From NCBI GenBank assembly GCA_014218235.1, contig CM024753.1:1922001-1986000 (forward strand): a stretch of DNA of 64,000 nucleotides, given 5' to 3'. The stretch is from Colocasia esculenta (Eukaryota; Streptophyta; Magnoliopsida; Alismatales; Araceae). Of this stretch, positions 22,524 through 34,031 are shown piece by piece (position 1 is the first letter of the stretch; each line of letters begins with the position of its first letter). Under the pieces are notes generated by a model. The model had not been told where the DNA came from and did no database searches. It worked only from the letters and a program-made list of their open reading frames with translations. A program made the position numbers and the translations under genes.

Positions 22524-24994
22524 TTTTATACTACTAAAACAGAAGTCCTTGCTTCCCACCAAAACTACTTACAGGACACGTGTTGGCACCAAGTTCTTTC
22601 AGAATCCCGTCAAACTGAGATATATGATACTTCTCCTCTTTTCCTCCATGCGTGGTATCACCAGCACCGACTTTTTGCCCAATCTCCTCCTCTTTCTTTC
22701 TCGCCTCGCTGCCTGCCCCTTCAGTTCCCGGTGAGACTTATTGTGATGAGCAAATATTGGTTCAAATTGCAATTACCATCATCAATTTTCAGCAAGATAG
22801 CATGATATATTCATGAGCAAATATTGGTTCAAATTGCAATTACCATCATCAATTTTCATCAAGATATCATTTTTTGGCTGGCTGGGGACCTGGATGACCA
22901 GATATGGGATTTTGAACTTAACAATAAACCATTGTCTATACAGTGAATGACTATTGTTTTCTTTAGTTTTATTTCTGCCTTTTGGAACAGCAGTTTTAGA
23001 AGCTTTATTCAAATAGTTACATTGTCCTGTCAAACATAGCAGTTCAAATTATATCTTAACTTTGGCCTTTGACAGAGTAATTAGTTTGAGGCATTTTAAT
23101 GTGCATATTTCCTGTCTACTGATTTAAAAGATACCACTAGGACTTGAGATGAAACATCAATCTTCTTGAGTTTTATTTCTGGCTTTTGGATCTTCAGTTT
23201 TAGAAGCTTTAATCAAATAGTTACATTGTCAATTAAGATATTAAGCAGTAGTAGGTCTTTTTGTTATTTGATCACTGCTTTTCTCCCTCAACACCCATCA
23301 TTAGAGGCAGAGCATTTTCTCATTTGTTTTATAATGTTATGAGTTTTAAGATTATGATTTGTCATTTCTTTCAAAATACACTGAATTTGGTTGATAAGAG
23401 CTATATAGTTTGGCACTGGCCTTTCATTTGTTCCCTTCCATGAAAGCAAGCTACTTAAAGTGCACATATGACCTCACACCCTGCTCCTCCTTTTCTTTTT
23501 TGTTACTATGAAAATGAGGAAAAGTTGCTGCTTAAAAAAAAAAAAATCCTTCTCCCATGCATGGATTAGCGTTTCCTCTTCTTTCTTGGTTCAATCATGA
23601 TTTTGGCAGTATAGGATTGGTGGTGATCTGTGCAATGAGTAATAAAATTGGGAGACATGAAAAGGATGGTTCAAGCAAAACTATTCAACACTTGCAAAGA
23701 GCACATAGCTTTTCCATTCACCTCAGCAATCTCATAACATTTCCCTCGGAAAAAATGATGAATGGAATAGTTGTAGAAATATTCTTCTTACACACATCAC
23801 TGCATAAATTCATCCTTAGATATATGAAAAATACATCACTGCATAAATTCATCCGTACAGAGAAAACTGTAGAGGATCTCACCAGTTGATTTAACCACCC
23901 ACTTTCATACTTCATACGGGTGATTTAACCACCCACTGGCCTTTGTCTTTGTCATTTCCCTGAATTTATAGGTTTTGGGTGTTTATGGAATCTTTGTATT
24001 TAAGCGATGATTGGGAGGTTAATTTTTAAAGTGCTTTACTTTTTCAGGCATCTGGAGCAGATCAAGGAGCTTAATTTGGTGGATTGTTTATAAAACATTC
24101 GCAAGGAGGTGCACCTTTAAAAACTTTTTTTCTATTTGTCTATATTATTTTGCCCTTTAAATGTTTAAAATGGTTGAACGTCATTATCATCATATTAAAT
24201 CATATGAAATGTCTCTATCTATGTTTATAATAGTTGAAATTTGAGACACTCTCTGTGCACTTAAATATTACTTTATGATTTAGTCTATATGTCTGCCTAT
24301 ATAGTTCATTTCTGTCATTTACTATTATAAACATATTGGTTGATAAGAGCTATATATATAGATTATAGGCTTATGTTTTTTTTTTTTTAAGGATTTTCAG
24401 TTGTCTTGGATATGCTTAAGAGCAAAGGCATTTTGTTTTATTATGTACTTTACTGTTAGGATTAGGCCTCTGGTGGTCTTTTCTCTTTGAGACCATTTTC
24501 ACAGCTATAAAGTGTAGAACACAAATGTTATTAAAGATTTTTAGGTTATTACCCTTTGAATTGGCAATTGGCAAAAATAAAAAACCTTTACAAGACCATT
24601 TTTTCCCCCTCTATCAAAAGGTGCAAGGGGCTGGCCCTCCCACACACACAGGAAAAATTGGGTGTTCACTGCTTACATGGGGCTAGGTTCTAGAGGCCTT
24701 GGTCTTGACCAAAAAAAAGAAACAACTTTTTCTTCTGTCCTTCCATGGGTTTTGTTAGACACACAACAAGCAGATGCCTGTTGGATTCAATGCTCCATAT
24801 ATATAAGAAGAGCATAATGTAAAACAGCCACAATATGCAACATGGTGAAATATGTCATCATAAAAAATTTCAGTTAAGAGGACACCTTCACCTTTGATAT
24901 AAGGCTACACAAATACTTTTCATATTAAGCAAACCTCAGAGGAAATGTTCAACCAATTTCTTAACGATTCCTTTTCCTTTACAAAATTGTGAAG
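22524..24994 (+). mobile_element. Second Helitron-like 5' end and following DNA
   Basis: TATACTACTAAAACAGAAGT, then CCTTGCTTCCCACC, closely follows the right end of the first element and matches the first element's 5' region (AAAACAGAAGATCCCTG, then TTTCCCACC). Both contain a nearby CACGTG. Further in, stretches such as TAGAAGCTTTATTCAAATAG recur. No right end is seen before the segmental duplication at about 24995. No gene is recognised; the frame at 23557-23889 matches nothing I know. Confidence 0.45.
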
Positions 24995-25122
24995 CGTATC
25001 AAATTCAAAACAAGTATATGTCATTGGAAATGCAACATCAATTAGATACAATAAATTTCAAACTACACAGAAAGACGAAAATCACAGCAGAGGTGCACAA
25101 CTATATATAATCTTCTCGCACT

Positions 25123-25281
25123 TCAGAGATTAGGCCCCGCCGGAGGACCGGAGTCATGCGAAGGCGTGGGCCGCGGCAAGAGGAGCCGCAGCGGCCGAGC
25201 CCTCGCATCCGAGAAGCTGATCATGAGGAGGACGAAGACGAGCAGCAGCGCCACCGCAGCGTGGCGTCGACCTAGCGACAT
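25123..25281 (-). CDS. Small secreted peptide precursor, copy 2
   Basis: This 52-residue frame is the paralogue of 129-287. The signal-peptide part (MSLGRR, then a long hydrophobic core ending ISFSDARARP) is almost unchanged. The C-terminal tail has diverged: SHDSGPPAGPNL here, SHRPRPPVGPIH in copy 1, with the spacing of PP.GP kept. There are no frame breaks between the copies, which suggests constraint on both. The inner ATG is chosen for the same reason as in copy 1. SGPPAGPN slightly recalls SGP-containing plant peptides (PIP type), but the match is too weak to name. Confidence 0.55.
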   Translation of the reverse strand: MSLGRRHAAVALLLVFVLLMISFSDARARPLRLLLPRPTPSHDSGPPAGPNL

Positions 25282-25347
25282 GGCCAAGGCGATCGAGGAA
25301 GAACATGGCTGCAGAAACTTAATTGCATGTATGCACGCAGTTGGATA

Positions 25348-25368
25348 TATCATATATATATATATACG
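25348..25368 (-). promoter_or_regulatory. TATA-like element of peptide copy 2
   Basis: A TATATATATATA run lies about 70-85 bases upstream of the inner ATG at 25281 on the minus strand, in the same relative place as in copy 1. Confidence 0.4.
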
Positions 25369-25576
25369 TTTTTGATACGCGTTTTGTTGTTGATATGGTC
25401 GCCAGTCTACGTTTTCTTGCAGAAGATATCAGTCAAAAGGTTCACCATTAATTTGCACGGTACGTAGAGTCTTCCACCACCGTTGATCCCCATTTCCCTT
25501 CCATCTGCAAGCGAGTCCGAGCAGGTTTGAACTTGTCCAACGGCGGGTCAATCGATCCGTTCCAAATGTCAAAGTT

Positions 25577-26330
25577 AGGGCTGTCAACGGGTTGAAGTTG
25601 AAATCGGAATCGAAAATGAGTGTTTTCGTTTCCGCTTCCTATAAGAAATTTCGGAGTCGGAAACGGAAACGAAAAATAGTGTTTCCGCTTCCGCATCTAT
25701 TTTCACTTTCTATCGGAAAATCGAAAACGGAAACAAAACGAAAACTTCGGATGTAACAATATTTGTACAATTAGAATTAATTTATAAATTTATAAGTATA
25801 TTAATTATTAAATTTATGAATAATTTTAAATATAAATTTAATAATTTTTTCTACCATATCTTCTTCATCATGTACATTATAATGACCCTTACTAAATGAA
25901 GTATAACAAGATCAAATTAGTTTGGTAAAATCATATAGTGATATATAATGGTTGAGTAATAGATAATCAATATATGTAGATATAAATATCATTACAGAAA
26001 AAAATTGTCAATAATTGAGACTAGAATAGATGACATTTACATATAGATGGGAGGTGAGAGATAATTAATTAAAAAATTAAGAGCCAAACCTTCGAGTTTG
26101 AGGAGATTTTATTATAAAAATATTATATAATATATATTAAAAGTTATCGAAAACGAAAACAGAAAAGCGGATGCGGAATTGGGTGTTTCCGCTTCCGCAT
26201 CCTATAAGAATTCAGATATCTATTTCTACTTCCGCTCAGCTATCAGAAAGTTCTTTTTGGAGTTCCGCATCCTATAAAAAATGCGAAAACAGGACGACTA
26301 AACGAAATTCGGAGGTTCATTGACAACCCT
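25577..26330. mobile_element. hAT-like MITE (754 bp)
   Basis: It starts AGGGCTGTCAACGGG and ends TTGACAACCCT, an inverted pair with one mismatch in the first eleven bases. The interior has many GGAAACGGAAACG-type repeats on both strands. It is absent from unit 1. No clean 8-bp target duplication is seen, and about 50 bases of unit 1 are missing at the site, so the insertion was accompanied or followed by a small deletion. Confidence 0.65.
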
Positions 26331-26689
26331 AATTCTGACACCTCAACAACATAGAAATAGCCGAAGCATCATGTTGAACGGACCGGGGAAGACACATCAT
26401 GTTGAACCGGCTTGGGCCAAATGAAATGCATGATGTCGCGCACACGTACAAACTTGAAGACTCGTTGCTATAATTTGGACGTAGGTTGAGGTCGGAAGCA
26501 TTGAATTACGGATAAAATTTACGAGAAATGTTAATACAGGAGAGAGATTTCGTGCATATAAAATAATATACATAAATAATCATGTAATGTACATAAATAA
26601 TATAATAAGACACATAAATGACACAATAATATACACAAATAATGTGACAATACACACAAATATCATTTGTGTGTCTTATTCTATTATTT

Positions 26690-26903
26690 GTGTGGTCGTC
26701 GCCGCTGGAACTTGTGGGGCCGTGGCTTGGGCGACCAACGCCTGAAGGAGCTAGCGATTCTGCTCCAGCACTTGGGCCAACATCCGCTCCATCGTGTGCA
26801 TCGCTCGCTCCACGCGGTCAAGACGGGTCGAGGTGGTGGAGTCTTGGTGCCCGGTGCGAGACCCCACCGGACGTCGGCCGCCACCTCTACTAATATAATC
26901 CAT
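26690..26903 (-). pseudogene. Gypsy gag N-terminal fragment with stop
   Basis: From an ATG at 26903 the minus strand reads STTSTRLDRVERAMHTMERM, then LAQVLEQNR, a stop, then LLQALVAQA. Short coiled-coil starts of this kind with a basic Gly/Arg-rich leader are typical of plant Ty3/Gypsy gag. The in-frame TAG and the missing remainder make it a relic. Confidence 0.55.
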
Positions 26904-26906
26904 GAT

Positions 26907-27860
26907 CCAACCCAACCCCCTCTATCTATGACGTCCTTGCCAGTATCTCTACCAGGTTCCAATTGATTAGTGGAAAGAGAAATACTTATTTTACTTTCTA
27001 AATGTGAGTGCACTTCTGCCTTTCCTATTGGCCAATGCGCACATTTCGATCTATCAAACGAGAGATCAAAAGTGCACGAAGTGCAATAAATATTTCTCTA
27101 GTGAAAAAGAGGTGCTTGCTTGTGATAATACTCAACGACTGGTTCAGTTGATAAGACATTTCTATTTATAGCAAGGTGCTCCATTTATGGGAAGGTGACC
27201 AAGAGGTAGTTCCTCCTTGGAAACTGCTAGCAGCTCCTTGGGGATCCCATTCTCACAAATCACTTGTCCAAGATCAACGCAAACCTAGAAAAACCCAAAT
27301 CCACTATGCATCTTCCCACTCATATTTTGCTATTTGTCCTCCAAAATTTGAAGCAAGTGCTGATAAAAGGACACAGCTCTCCCAACCATGTGTCTTTTGA
27401 GCTAAGCAGAAGATCATTTCAAATTGGGTGGTGTCTTCCTGACAATGATCGATGACTAATGAAACTCACATCCATTAGAAACATGGAAGATACTCCAATG
27501 GAGGATCAATGGAAATGTCAATACATGATTTACTCTGTTAACTAACAGTCCAGCTACCATTGCCAAAACCTTGCAAAGATGAAGAAATGATTCCAAGACA
27601 GTTAGTAAGCATTACATCATATAAGATATGCAGATGGATGTAGCCAAATCCTTCTGAGCAAATCAGCCAAAAAGTGTCTGCTCTATGGATTCAAACGCTC
27701 ATTTTGTTTCCTGCAAACGCATGTCAAACTAAAAGTCCTGAGGAAACCATGAGCCAGAAGAGAAACGACCAGAGAGAGATAAAACTTGAACTACATGGCT
27801 TCAAAATTCAAGCAATAATAATTCCTTCTTCTAAATGTTCTAGCTGATAAAAGAAACTGC
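26907..27860. other. Intergenic; probable 3' side of the J-domain gene
   Basis: No coding region is recognised. The part next to 27861 should contain the 3' UTR of the minus-strand J-domain gene. The frame at 27176-27400 resembles no known protein. Confidence 0.4.
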
Positions 27861-30800
27861 TCACCAATTTTGAGGGGGGTTGATACCAAGCCCATTGCTT
27901 GTCAGAATCATTCCTTTGAATCTGGAAAGGTATTCCTGCATTTTTTTGGTAGACAGATACAAGGAAAGTTTGTCATGCATCGCCAATACACCACCCTCAA
28001 ATACTTAAATATTGTAACCACAACGTGTCCAAACAATGTACAACATTATTACCCTTAATGTGTATCTGTTGATCTCATAACTACCGCTAAGATCATAATC
28101 AAGCCGCTTATCTGGGTCGCTCAACACTGCAAAGTCCAAAAGAGAGATTTTAGCACATCACACACTTGTGTTGTGCAATCAAACTACACTTGGTAGCTAA
28201 TCATTTGTTTAATACTTTCATAAAGACAAAAAAACTGAGAAATTGACAAGTTTTTAGTTAGAAAACTTGCAATTGAACTTTTTATACAAGCATATTTGTG
28301 TAGATGGGTTTGAACCAAAAGGTCCAAAACATGATTCAAAAACCTTATGTAAATCATGCACCAATACTGCTCTAGCCAACTGATACTAAGTAAATTGGCA
28401 ATTCCGTTGTCTGTATTTTGAGCAAAATTTTGCTATCAATAGGTCATTAGTTATGCTTGAATATGCCCTCACGAATTAATTAGTCATTGCAAAGAAATAC
28501 TTGTTTTCTATGAATCAAGATCTCATAAGTGGAAACTGCTAATTCCGTGAGCAGTTGATCAAACTATATGAAGGGTTTAAGAAGTTAAGCTATACCTCTA
28601 TAAGCTTCATTAATTTCCTGGAACTTTGCAGTGACATCATTTGCACCCTTATGCTTGTCAGGATGCCACTTCTGCATGCAGGGGAGAGGCAAAGATTAAA
28701 ACCATCCTATATTCTTTTCTATGGCACCTAAAAATGCACCCTGAGCAATTTTGCAACAAATGCAAGGAGAAGCAATCGGAAAATAAGTAAGGTAAGAAAC
28801 CCACCAATGCAAGTTTCCGGTAACTTAACCTGATGTCCTCTTCTGTTGCATCATAATCAACCTCCAAAATCTTGTAGTAATCCTGAAAATGAGAATCATC
28901 AAACAGAGATATTCAGCACAGACTTGGAACAGAAATCAAATAGCATAGACCTCAATGATCTGTAAATTGGCACCAAGTTCATTCAATGCCCACATGCAAA
29001 TGCCAATCAAGTGATCAGGTACCAACAGATAACCTCAAAAACTCCCCAAATGTCTGCCTTGTTTCCTTTGGCTACTATCATATGGAGTCAAGCTGTTATG
29101 AGCCACTTTTGTTGTTTCAATAAATTAACCAAGTGAATTAATATAAACCCAGAAACTCAACTGCCACTTCAGAGTCTCCTTTTCCATTCCAAGTGTTTAA
29201 ACAGAAGAAACAAGGTAGAACACATTTTTTCCCCTCAAAGATAAAGCTTATATATCAGGTACATGCTAAATGATACGAGACATATAACACTTTACCCTCA
29301 CAGAAATAATCATATCCAAAGTACCTATTAGCTAAATAAACAATTATCAAGACCATAACTCTTTCTTTTTGGACAACACACAGGATTATCTTCTCCCATC
29401 CCCTGGTATCAATGAAGTTCCCATTCTTCAACAGACTCCAATGGAATGCAACTCTGTGGTCCAATGCTCTGGACTTTCTTTTCCCTCTGCCTGTGCTTGC
29501 TGCAAAAAAAGGAAGGCAGAATATCTGCCACACTATCTAGGTCAAAATGCCAGGTCTTTCTGGAGCTTTTACAGCAAAGCTCTGAGCATATCAAGTGGGA
29601 ACACAGATTCAGTAATTTCAAGATTATTACATTGGTCTGGCAGATTTCACCTCATTTAACTACTTCTGCCATCTCCTCTATGGTGGTTCTAACGGGAATC
29701 ACACAAATCAATGGGATATGAAGTTATCATCCCTAAAACTATCATCTACCCGAACAACAGACTTCTGTCACTAGTGTTGCACTTAGAGAACAATGACAGA
29801 GAATTGATAATTAAACAACCACCCTGGTTCGTCAAAAGCTTCAACCAAATGCGGGACAACTTAAAATCCAGTCTGATGTCACCAGCAGGGGTGACCCAGG
29901 TCCATCACGTGGTTGCAGCATCTTGCATGAGTTGGGTGGCAATACAGTCTTCAGCTTCTTTTGTCATTCAAGCCAGTGGTTTTAAATTTCTAACAGAATT
30001 CCATTAACTCGTAATTGGAGTCAGGATCTCTAAAGATCGGCATTTCCTCTCTAACATTCTGGAGCATGATTCCAACCACTACTCAATCTCATCAACATCC
30101 TCAGAGTACCACCACAGGAATCTTTCCACAGGCGGGAGGAGGTGATGGCAGTCTGCGAGGATCAATCTCATGAATCTCACTGAAATTCACATGCACAGAG
30201 AAGGAAACTTGAGCCCAATTCTCTGCATAATGAGAGTACTGACTCAAACAGATGAGCAAACTTTCTTTCGAGAGGTACCTCCCATACTTGAAAGATGCCA
30301 TGTTAGACTTGACTACTGGACCCTACTCACGTTTGAGAAGCTAAATGAGCAAAGATGGCTTTGTTTCTCCCTCATTAATATCATACTACAATAAGCCTTG
30401 ACTTCACTCTTATGTAAGTATTCATTCTTCATAATAATTAGAGGTCAATAGACAAATTTCTTCATACAAGCTTACTTGGAAAACAGCAGCAACAAAAACT
30501 AAGGAGAAAAAGAAAGGAATGATATTTGCCAATTCCTTCTTAATACCAGTTGACTGGCGTACCGTAGCTTACCATATTACTTGAGATTCCTCTGGCATAT
30601 ATCAATGAGCTTTGACATTGTTCACCTGAATACCTTAATGGACTCCATGGACCAATCAAAGGTCCTTTTGCATGCCGCAAACCTGCCATATGTTAGGACC
30701 AAATTTTGCTCTTTTGGTCGCCTCTACACATGACCATGGAGAGAAGTATTCTCTAGTTCCAAAACTACATGCCACAATTTTCACCTCTATATCGACCATT

Positions 30801-31312
30801 TCTGAAATAGAAAAAAGCCTTCTCGGATCGCCACAGGACATAAAGCTATGCAACAAGAGTGCCATGGTCTTAAATTCTTAATAGACAATAAGATATTGCA
30901 ATACCAGAAACCACCGAAGACCAATTCACAGAGAGGAATTCTATTCGACCCATTCCAAATTCTTCCACAGCAATCATTCTTGCGTAAAAGAAAATCTTCC
31001 ACCACAGGGAGAATTTATATCCACAGATGCAGCATCCAATCAAAAGAACAACAAAGAGTAGACGCCTTGCTCGAGAAGAGATCCTTCCAACTTCCGAGCT
31101 GCTCTCTTGTTCCCACCGCACAAAATACTAGTCAGAAAAAAAAAATATATAAAACACCACGAGGACAATAGGAATCGATGAGCGAGAAGCGCGGGTAGAG
31201 ATCAGAGGCGCATTTGGCGAGATAAAATTATCCAAGAACAGGGTCCAGATCAATATGCAACAGCGTAAAAAGGCCTCACCTTTTGGGGTTCCCCTCCATC
31301 CCCACCCTCCAT
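27861..31312 (-). CDS. J-domain (DnaJ-like) protein, five exons, 111 residues
   Basis: The coding exons are 31312-31280, 28882-28805, 28671-28596, 28126-28053 and 27935-27861. All introns begin GT and end AG, with phases 0, 0, 1, 0. The protein starts MEGGDGGEPQK and continues with the J domain: DYYKILEVDYDATEEDIRLS (helices I-II), WHPDKHKG with the HPD motif that stimulates Hsp70 ATPase, FQEINEAYRVLSDPDKRLDY (helices III-IV), then a short conserved tail YEINRYTLREYLSRFKGMIL with NGLGI. It ends in NPPQNW and TGA. The tail is typical of a small plant J-protein group that usually reads CNGLGI; here it is SNGLGI. There is no zinc finger or C-terminal client domain, so it is a short cochaperone of Hsp70, probably soluble. 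Intron 1 is about 2.4 kb. Confidence 0.88.
28883..31279 (-). other. Intron 1 of the J-domain gene (2397 bp)
   Basis: It begins GTGAGG after AAG at 31280 and ends TTTTCAG before GATTAC at 28882. It holds many short frames on both strands, none recognised. Its size, compared with introns of about 130-470 bases in the rest of the gene, suggests inserted repeats, but no element ends were found. Confidence 0.7.
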
Positions 31313-32739
31313 CTGATAGGATGCCACGCGGGGCTCATTGATTTATCAGAGAAGGGGTTCCTACGAGCCACTCCACTTTCCCAGCCGTGGCGGCGACGAG
31401 ACCCACCAGCACAAAGATGAGATAGAGGTCGACACACAGAGAAGGAGAGCGCGACAGAGACCGAGAGAGGGTACTTGCTGCTGCACACCCAACGACGGCG
31501 GCCTGCCCCAGCAGATCGACAGGGGGGCGGCGTCCCGGCGAGGATGGGGCTCCCTGGGGAGTTGGATCGAGCGGGCGGACGTCACCATGTGGAAAGACCC
31601 CACCTTTTTCCCCGTTTCAGATGGTACTCCACATCCGCCCACACGACGCTGACGGGGACGACAATGACGGCGGCCTCGGCGCCTTCTCGCGGGACCGGGC
31701 GCGGCGTGCAGTCGTGGGCTCGGTTGCGTTGCGCGGTCCGAAGCCACATGACGCCGCCACGCGCCAGAAGGCGCCAAACTGCAGTCGTGGTCCTCTACAG
31801 AATCTAGTACCAATTTTCACAAGCCGAAGACAAGATTATTTCAATTTATAGAGGTAAGTTTAAACCACATTTATATAAATAAACATCAAAACAAACCATA
31901 TTTTTTAATTTCATACATTTCATGATCAACATAGCGGCATACCAAGATATTGTATTGCAAATTTTTAAAGTGGAAAATAGCATATTTTGACTGTTTCAAC
32001 TTTCAAGTCAATTGCCAATAGAAATTACACTAAAAAAAGCTTGACTACAGGGAGAAAAAAAATTGGACTCGGGAAATATAACTTGGAATTTTACAGTAGA
32101 AGTGTTTTTGGTTTCACTTTTTTAAAAAGTAGGGATTGATGTAGTCCAACTTCTATTCATTAAACTAGACTTACCTTAAGTCGAATAACTTTAGCTTGTG
32201 TCTAATTTTGAGCATTTTCTCCATAATTTTGGCTTCAGTCTCTGATCAATGAAATATGTGCCATTACATTAAACAGCATTTTTTAGGTGTGTTATTTTCA
32301 TAGAAGTGGGAAATTATGGTATTGGAAAATCACATGTAACATGAACAATTTAACATTGTCTTGATGGGCTGCATCTATAAATGGAGGCCCATTTCTCAGG
32401 CCCACAGATTGTTTAACATGGGTTTGGGCCTGATGGAAATTTTCGACAGGCCCAATCAAGGGCATCCTGAAATGTGGCATTATGGGCCAGTCCATTAGCT
32501 TACAGTTTAGCCTCCTTGTGATGTCTCAAGTCTTCTTGATCCTAACACCTCTGTGCAAGGTATTTAGAAAATATATTTTCTTTTCTATAATTTCAGAAAC
32601 ATCTCTATCTTACTTCCATGTTTACTTTCTTTGATCTCTCCCATCACTAGCAGTTAAAGTTCATTAAATTTTTAAAAACCTTTTAAAAAGGGAAACTTAG
32701 TTTTAAAAAAAAAACAACCTAAACCATAAACCTATCTTA
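31313..32739. other. J-domain gene 5' flank and intergenic DNA
   Basis: The first few hundred bases are GC-rich and should contain the 5' UTR and promoter of the minus-strand J-domain gene. The overlapping frames at 31338-31852 on both strands are GC-composition artefacts. A cluster of GGGCC motifs (GGCCCA or TGGGCC) occurs at 32380-32490; such motifs are common in plant promoters, but no target gene is evident. Confidence 0.4.
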
Positions 32740-32748
32740 TATCTTTTT

Positions 32749-33161
32749 GAAAAAATTACTTATATATCCCTAAAATCTTACATATTTAACTATATACCCT
32801 CAAAATCCAACTATTAAATCAAATCGAAAGAAGGTATCATATATGTCCCTACCATTTGATTCCGTCCATTTAACTCAACTATAGTTGAGTTAAGAGGAGA
32901 AAATGACTTAGGCGCCCTCTTCTCTCTCCCCTCCATTTGAACCTCTCTTTCTTCTCTCACAAGGATATTTTCGTCTTTTTATCTCTTTTGACAGTTTCCT
33001 CCAATTAAGGATGAAATATTTTATAGATTTTGACGGTTAATTAACCACATAGATATAATCGATATTTTCTTTCAATCTGAAGAGTATACGATGTAATAAT
33101 TAGATTTTAGAGATATATCGTTGAATATGAAAGATTTCAATAATATATAAATAATTTTTCC
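32749..33161. mobile_element. Mutator-type MITE (413 bp)
   Basis: The left end GAAAAAATTACTTATATAT is matched by the inverse ATATATAAATAATTTTTCC. The imperfect inverted repeats run for more than 100 bases on each side, with a unique centre. A perfect 9-bp target duplication, TATCTTTTT, lies at 32740-32748 and 33162-33170. Long inverted ends with a 9-bp duplication identify a Mutator-like non-autonomous element. Confidence 0.85.
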
Positions 33162-33309
33162 TATCTTTTTCTTCTTTTCAAATTTCAAGTTAGTAGTTGA
33201 GTAGGACTGTGGGAGAAGACAAGCTTGCTCCACCCACATGATCCATCAGAAAAATTGCAAAAATAATAAGTATTTACATCAAATTAGAAGAATGTAGGCT
33301 ATGTAGCAC

Positions 33310-33428
33310 ACATGCAATGCTTTTTTTTTTCCTTTGACAATTTAGGATATATGAATATATTAAGACATTACTCAATACAAGGGAGGGTTAAACCTACAAG
33401 GAAAATTATATATATTTTTTTCTTACAA
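33310..33428 (-). mobile_element. Possible short retroposon tail
   Basis: A T run at 33320-33331 followed by AT-rich sequence resembles the 3' end of a minus-oriented LINE with poly(A). No target duplication was found, so this is weak. Confidence 0.25.
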
Positions 33429-33479
33429 AAAGACATGTAAATGGATCAAAAGGAGGACAAAAAACTTCACGAGCCCGCT

Positions 33480-33782
33480 TCAGAGGCGGCAGAAGAAGCA
33501 GCAGACGAGGCCGCCGAGCACGACGGCCTCCACCACGTACAGGACGCGGAAGGCGGCCATGCCGAGAGCGGCGGGCGGCCCGCGCAGCCGCTTCTCCCAC
33601 TCCCTGCAGGAGAACGCCGAACCCAGCTTCCTCCTCCACCCCTCCCGCCACCGCGCGCGGCGGCCGGTCTTCTCGCCGCCGCCGTTGATATGATCACCGG
33701 AACTGCTGCTCACTGACTTGAACCAGCTGCTGCTCACTGACTTGAACCAGCTACTTCTCCCTTCCCTTCGCCTGATCCCCAT
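33480..33782 (-). CDS. 100-residue protein with C-terminal membrane segment
   Basis: The frame starts MGIRRREGRSSWFKSVSSSW and holds a direct repeat of an eight-residue block (SSWFKSVS, twice at residues 10-25). A very basic segment follows (RRARWREGWRRK, residues 41-52), then FSCREWEKRLRGPP, then a hydrophobic stretch from about residue 74 (AFRVLYVVEAVVLGGLVCCF) ending CRL. This predicts a single C-terminal membrane anchor with a basic cytosolic part. I do not recognise the family. The frame is open 97 codons further upstream, to 34073, but that part looks like a CT-rich leader, so the inner ATG is used. Confidence 0.55.
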   Translation of the reverse strand: MGIRRREGRSSWFKSVSSSWFKSVSSSSGDHINGGGEKTGRRARWREGWRRKLGSAFSCREWEKRLRGPPAALGMAAFRVLYVVEAVVLGGLVCCFFCRL

Positions 33783-33946
33783 CGCGCCTCTGAGGGCTGG
33801 GGAAGGATGTGAAGATGGAGAAGAAGAGTAATATGTATGTGCAATGGGAAAGCGTTGAAGAATTAAGAGGAGGGCAGAGGGGAGGCAAAGGAGGCAGCTT
33901 TGCAATGGAGAGATTAGAGAAGAGAAAGGAGAGGCTTTCTTCTCTA

Positions 33947-33958
33947 TAACTATATGTA
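33947..33958 (-). promoter_or_regulatory. Possible TATA box of the 100-residue protein gene
   Basis: On the minus strand TACATATAGTTATAGAG lies about 170 bases upstream of the ATG at 33782. A CT-rich stretch of the kind found in plant leaders lies between. The assignment is tentative. Confidence 0.3.
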
Positions 33959-34012
33959 CAGCTCTTTGCCCATCTGGGGAGGATGGAAGCTTCCATTCTG
34001 GCCCTGAGCATT

Positions 34013-34031
34013 CGAGAGAGAGAGAGAGAGA
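34013..34031. repeat. (GA)n microsatellite
   Basis: A plain GA run upstream of the minus-strand small-protein gene; read on that strand it is a CT run, common in plant promoter and leader regions. Confidence 0.9.

Larger units (their letters stand above)
24995..26400. repeat. Segmental duplication unit 2
   Basis: This is the second copy of the 1-812 segment, in the same orientation about 25 kb away. It begins CGTATCAAATTCAAAACAAG, identical to the first bases of the window, and carries its own peptide gene. A MITE at 25577-26330 interrupts it; afterwards the match resumes with AATTCTGACAC and AACAACATA. Confidence 0.85.

Noticed and set aside
31338..31852. Overlapping frames on both strands near the J-domain gene start
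   Set aside because: GC-rich 5' flank; no protein similarity, and no frame is favoured.
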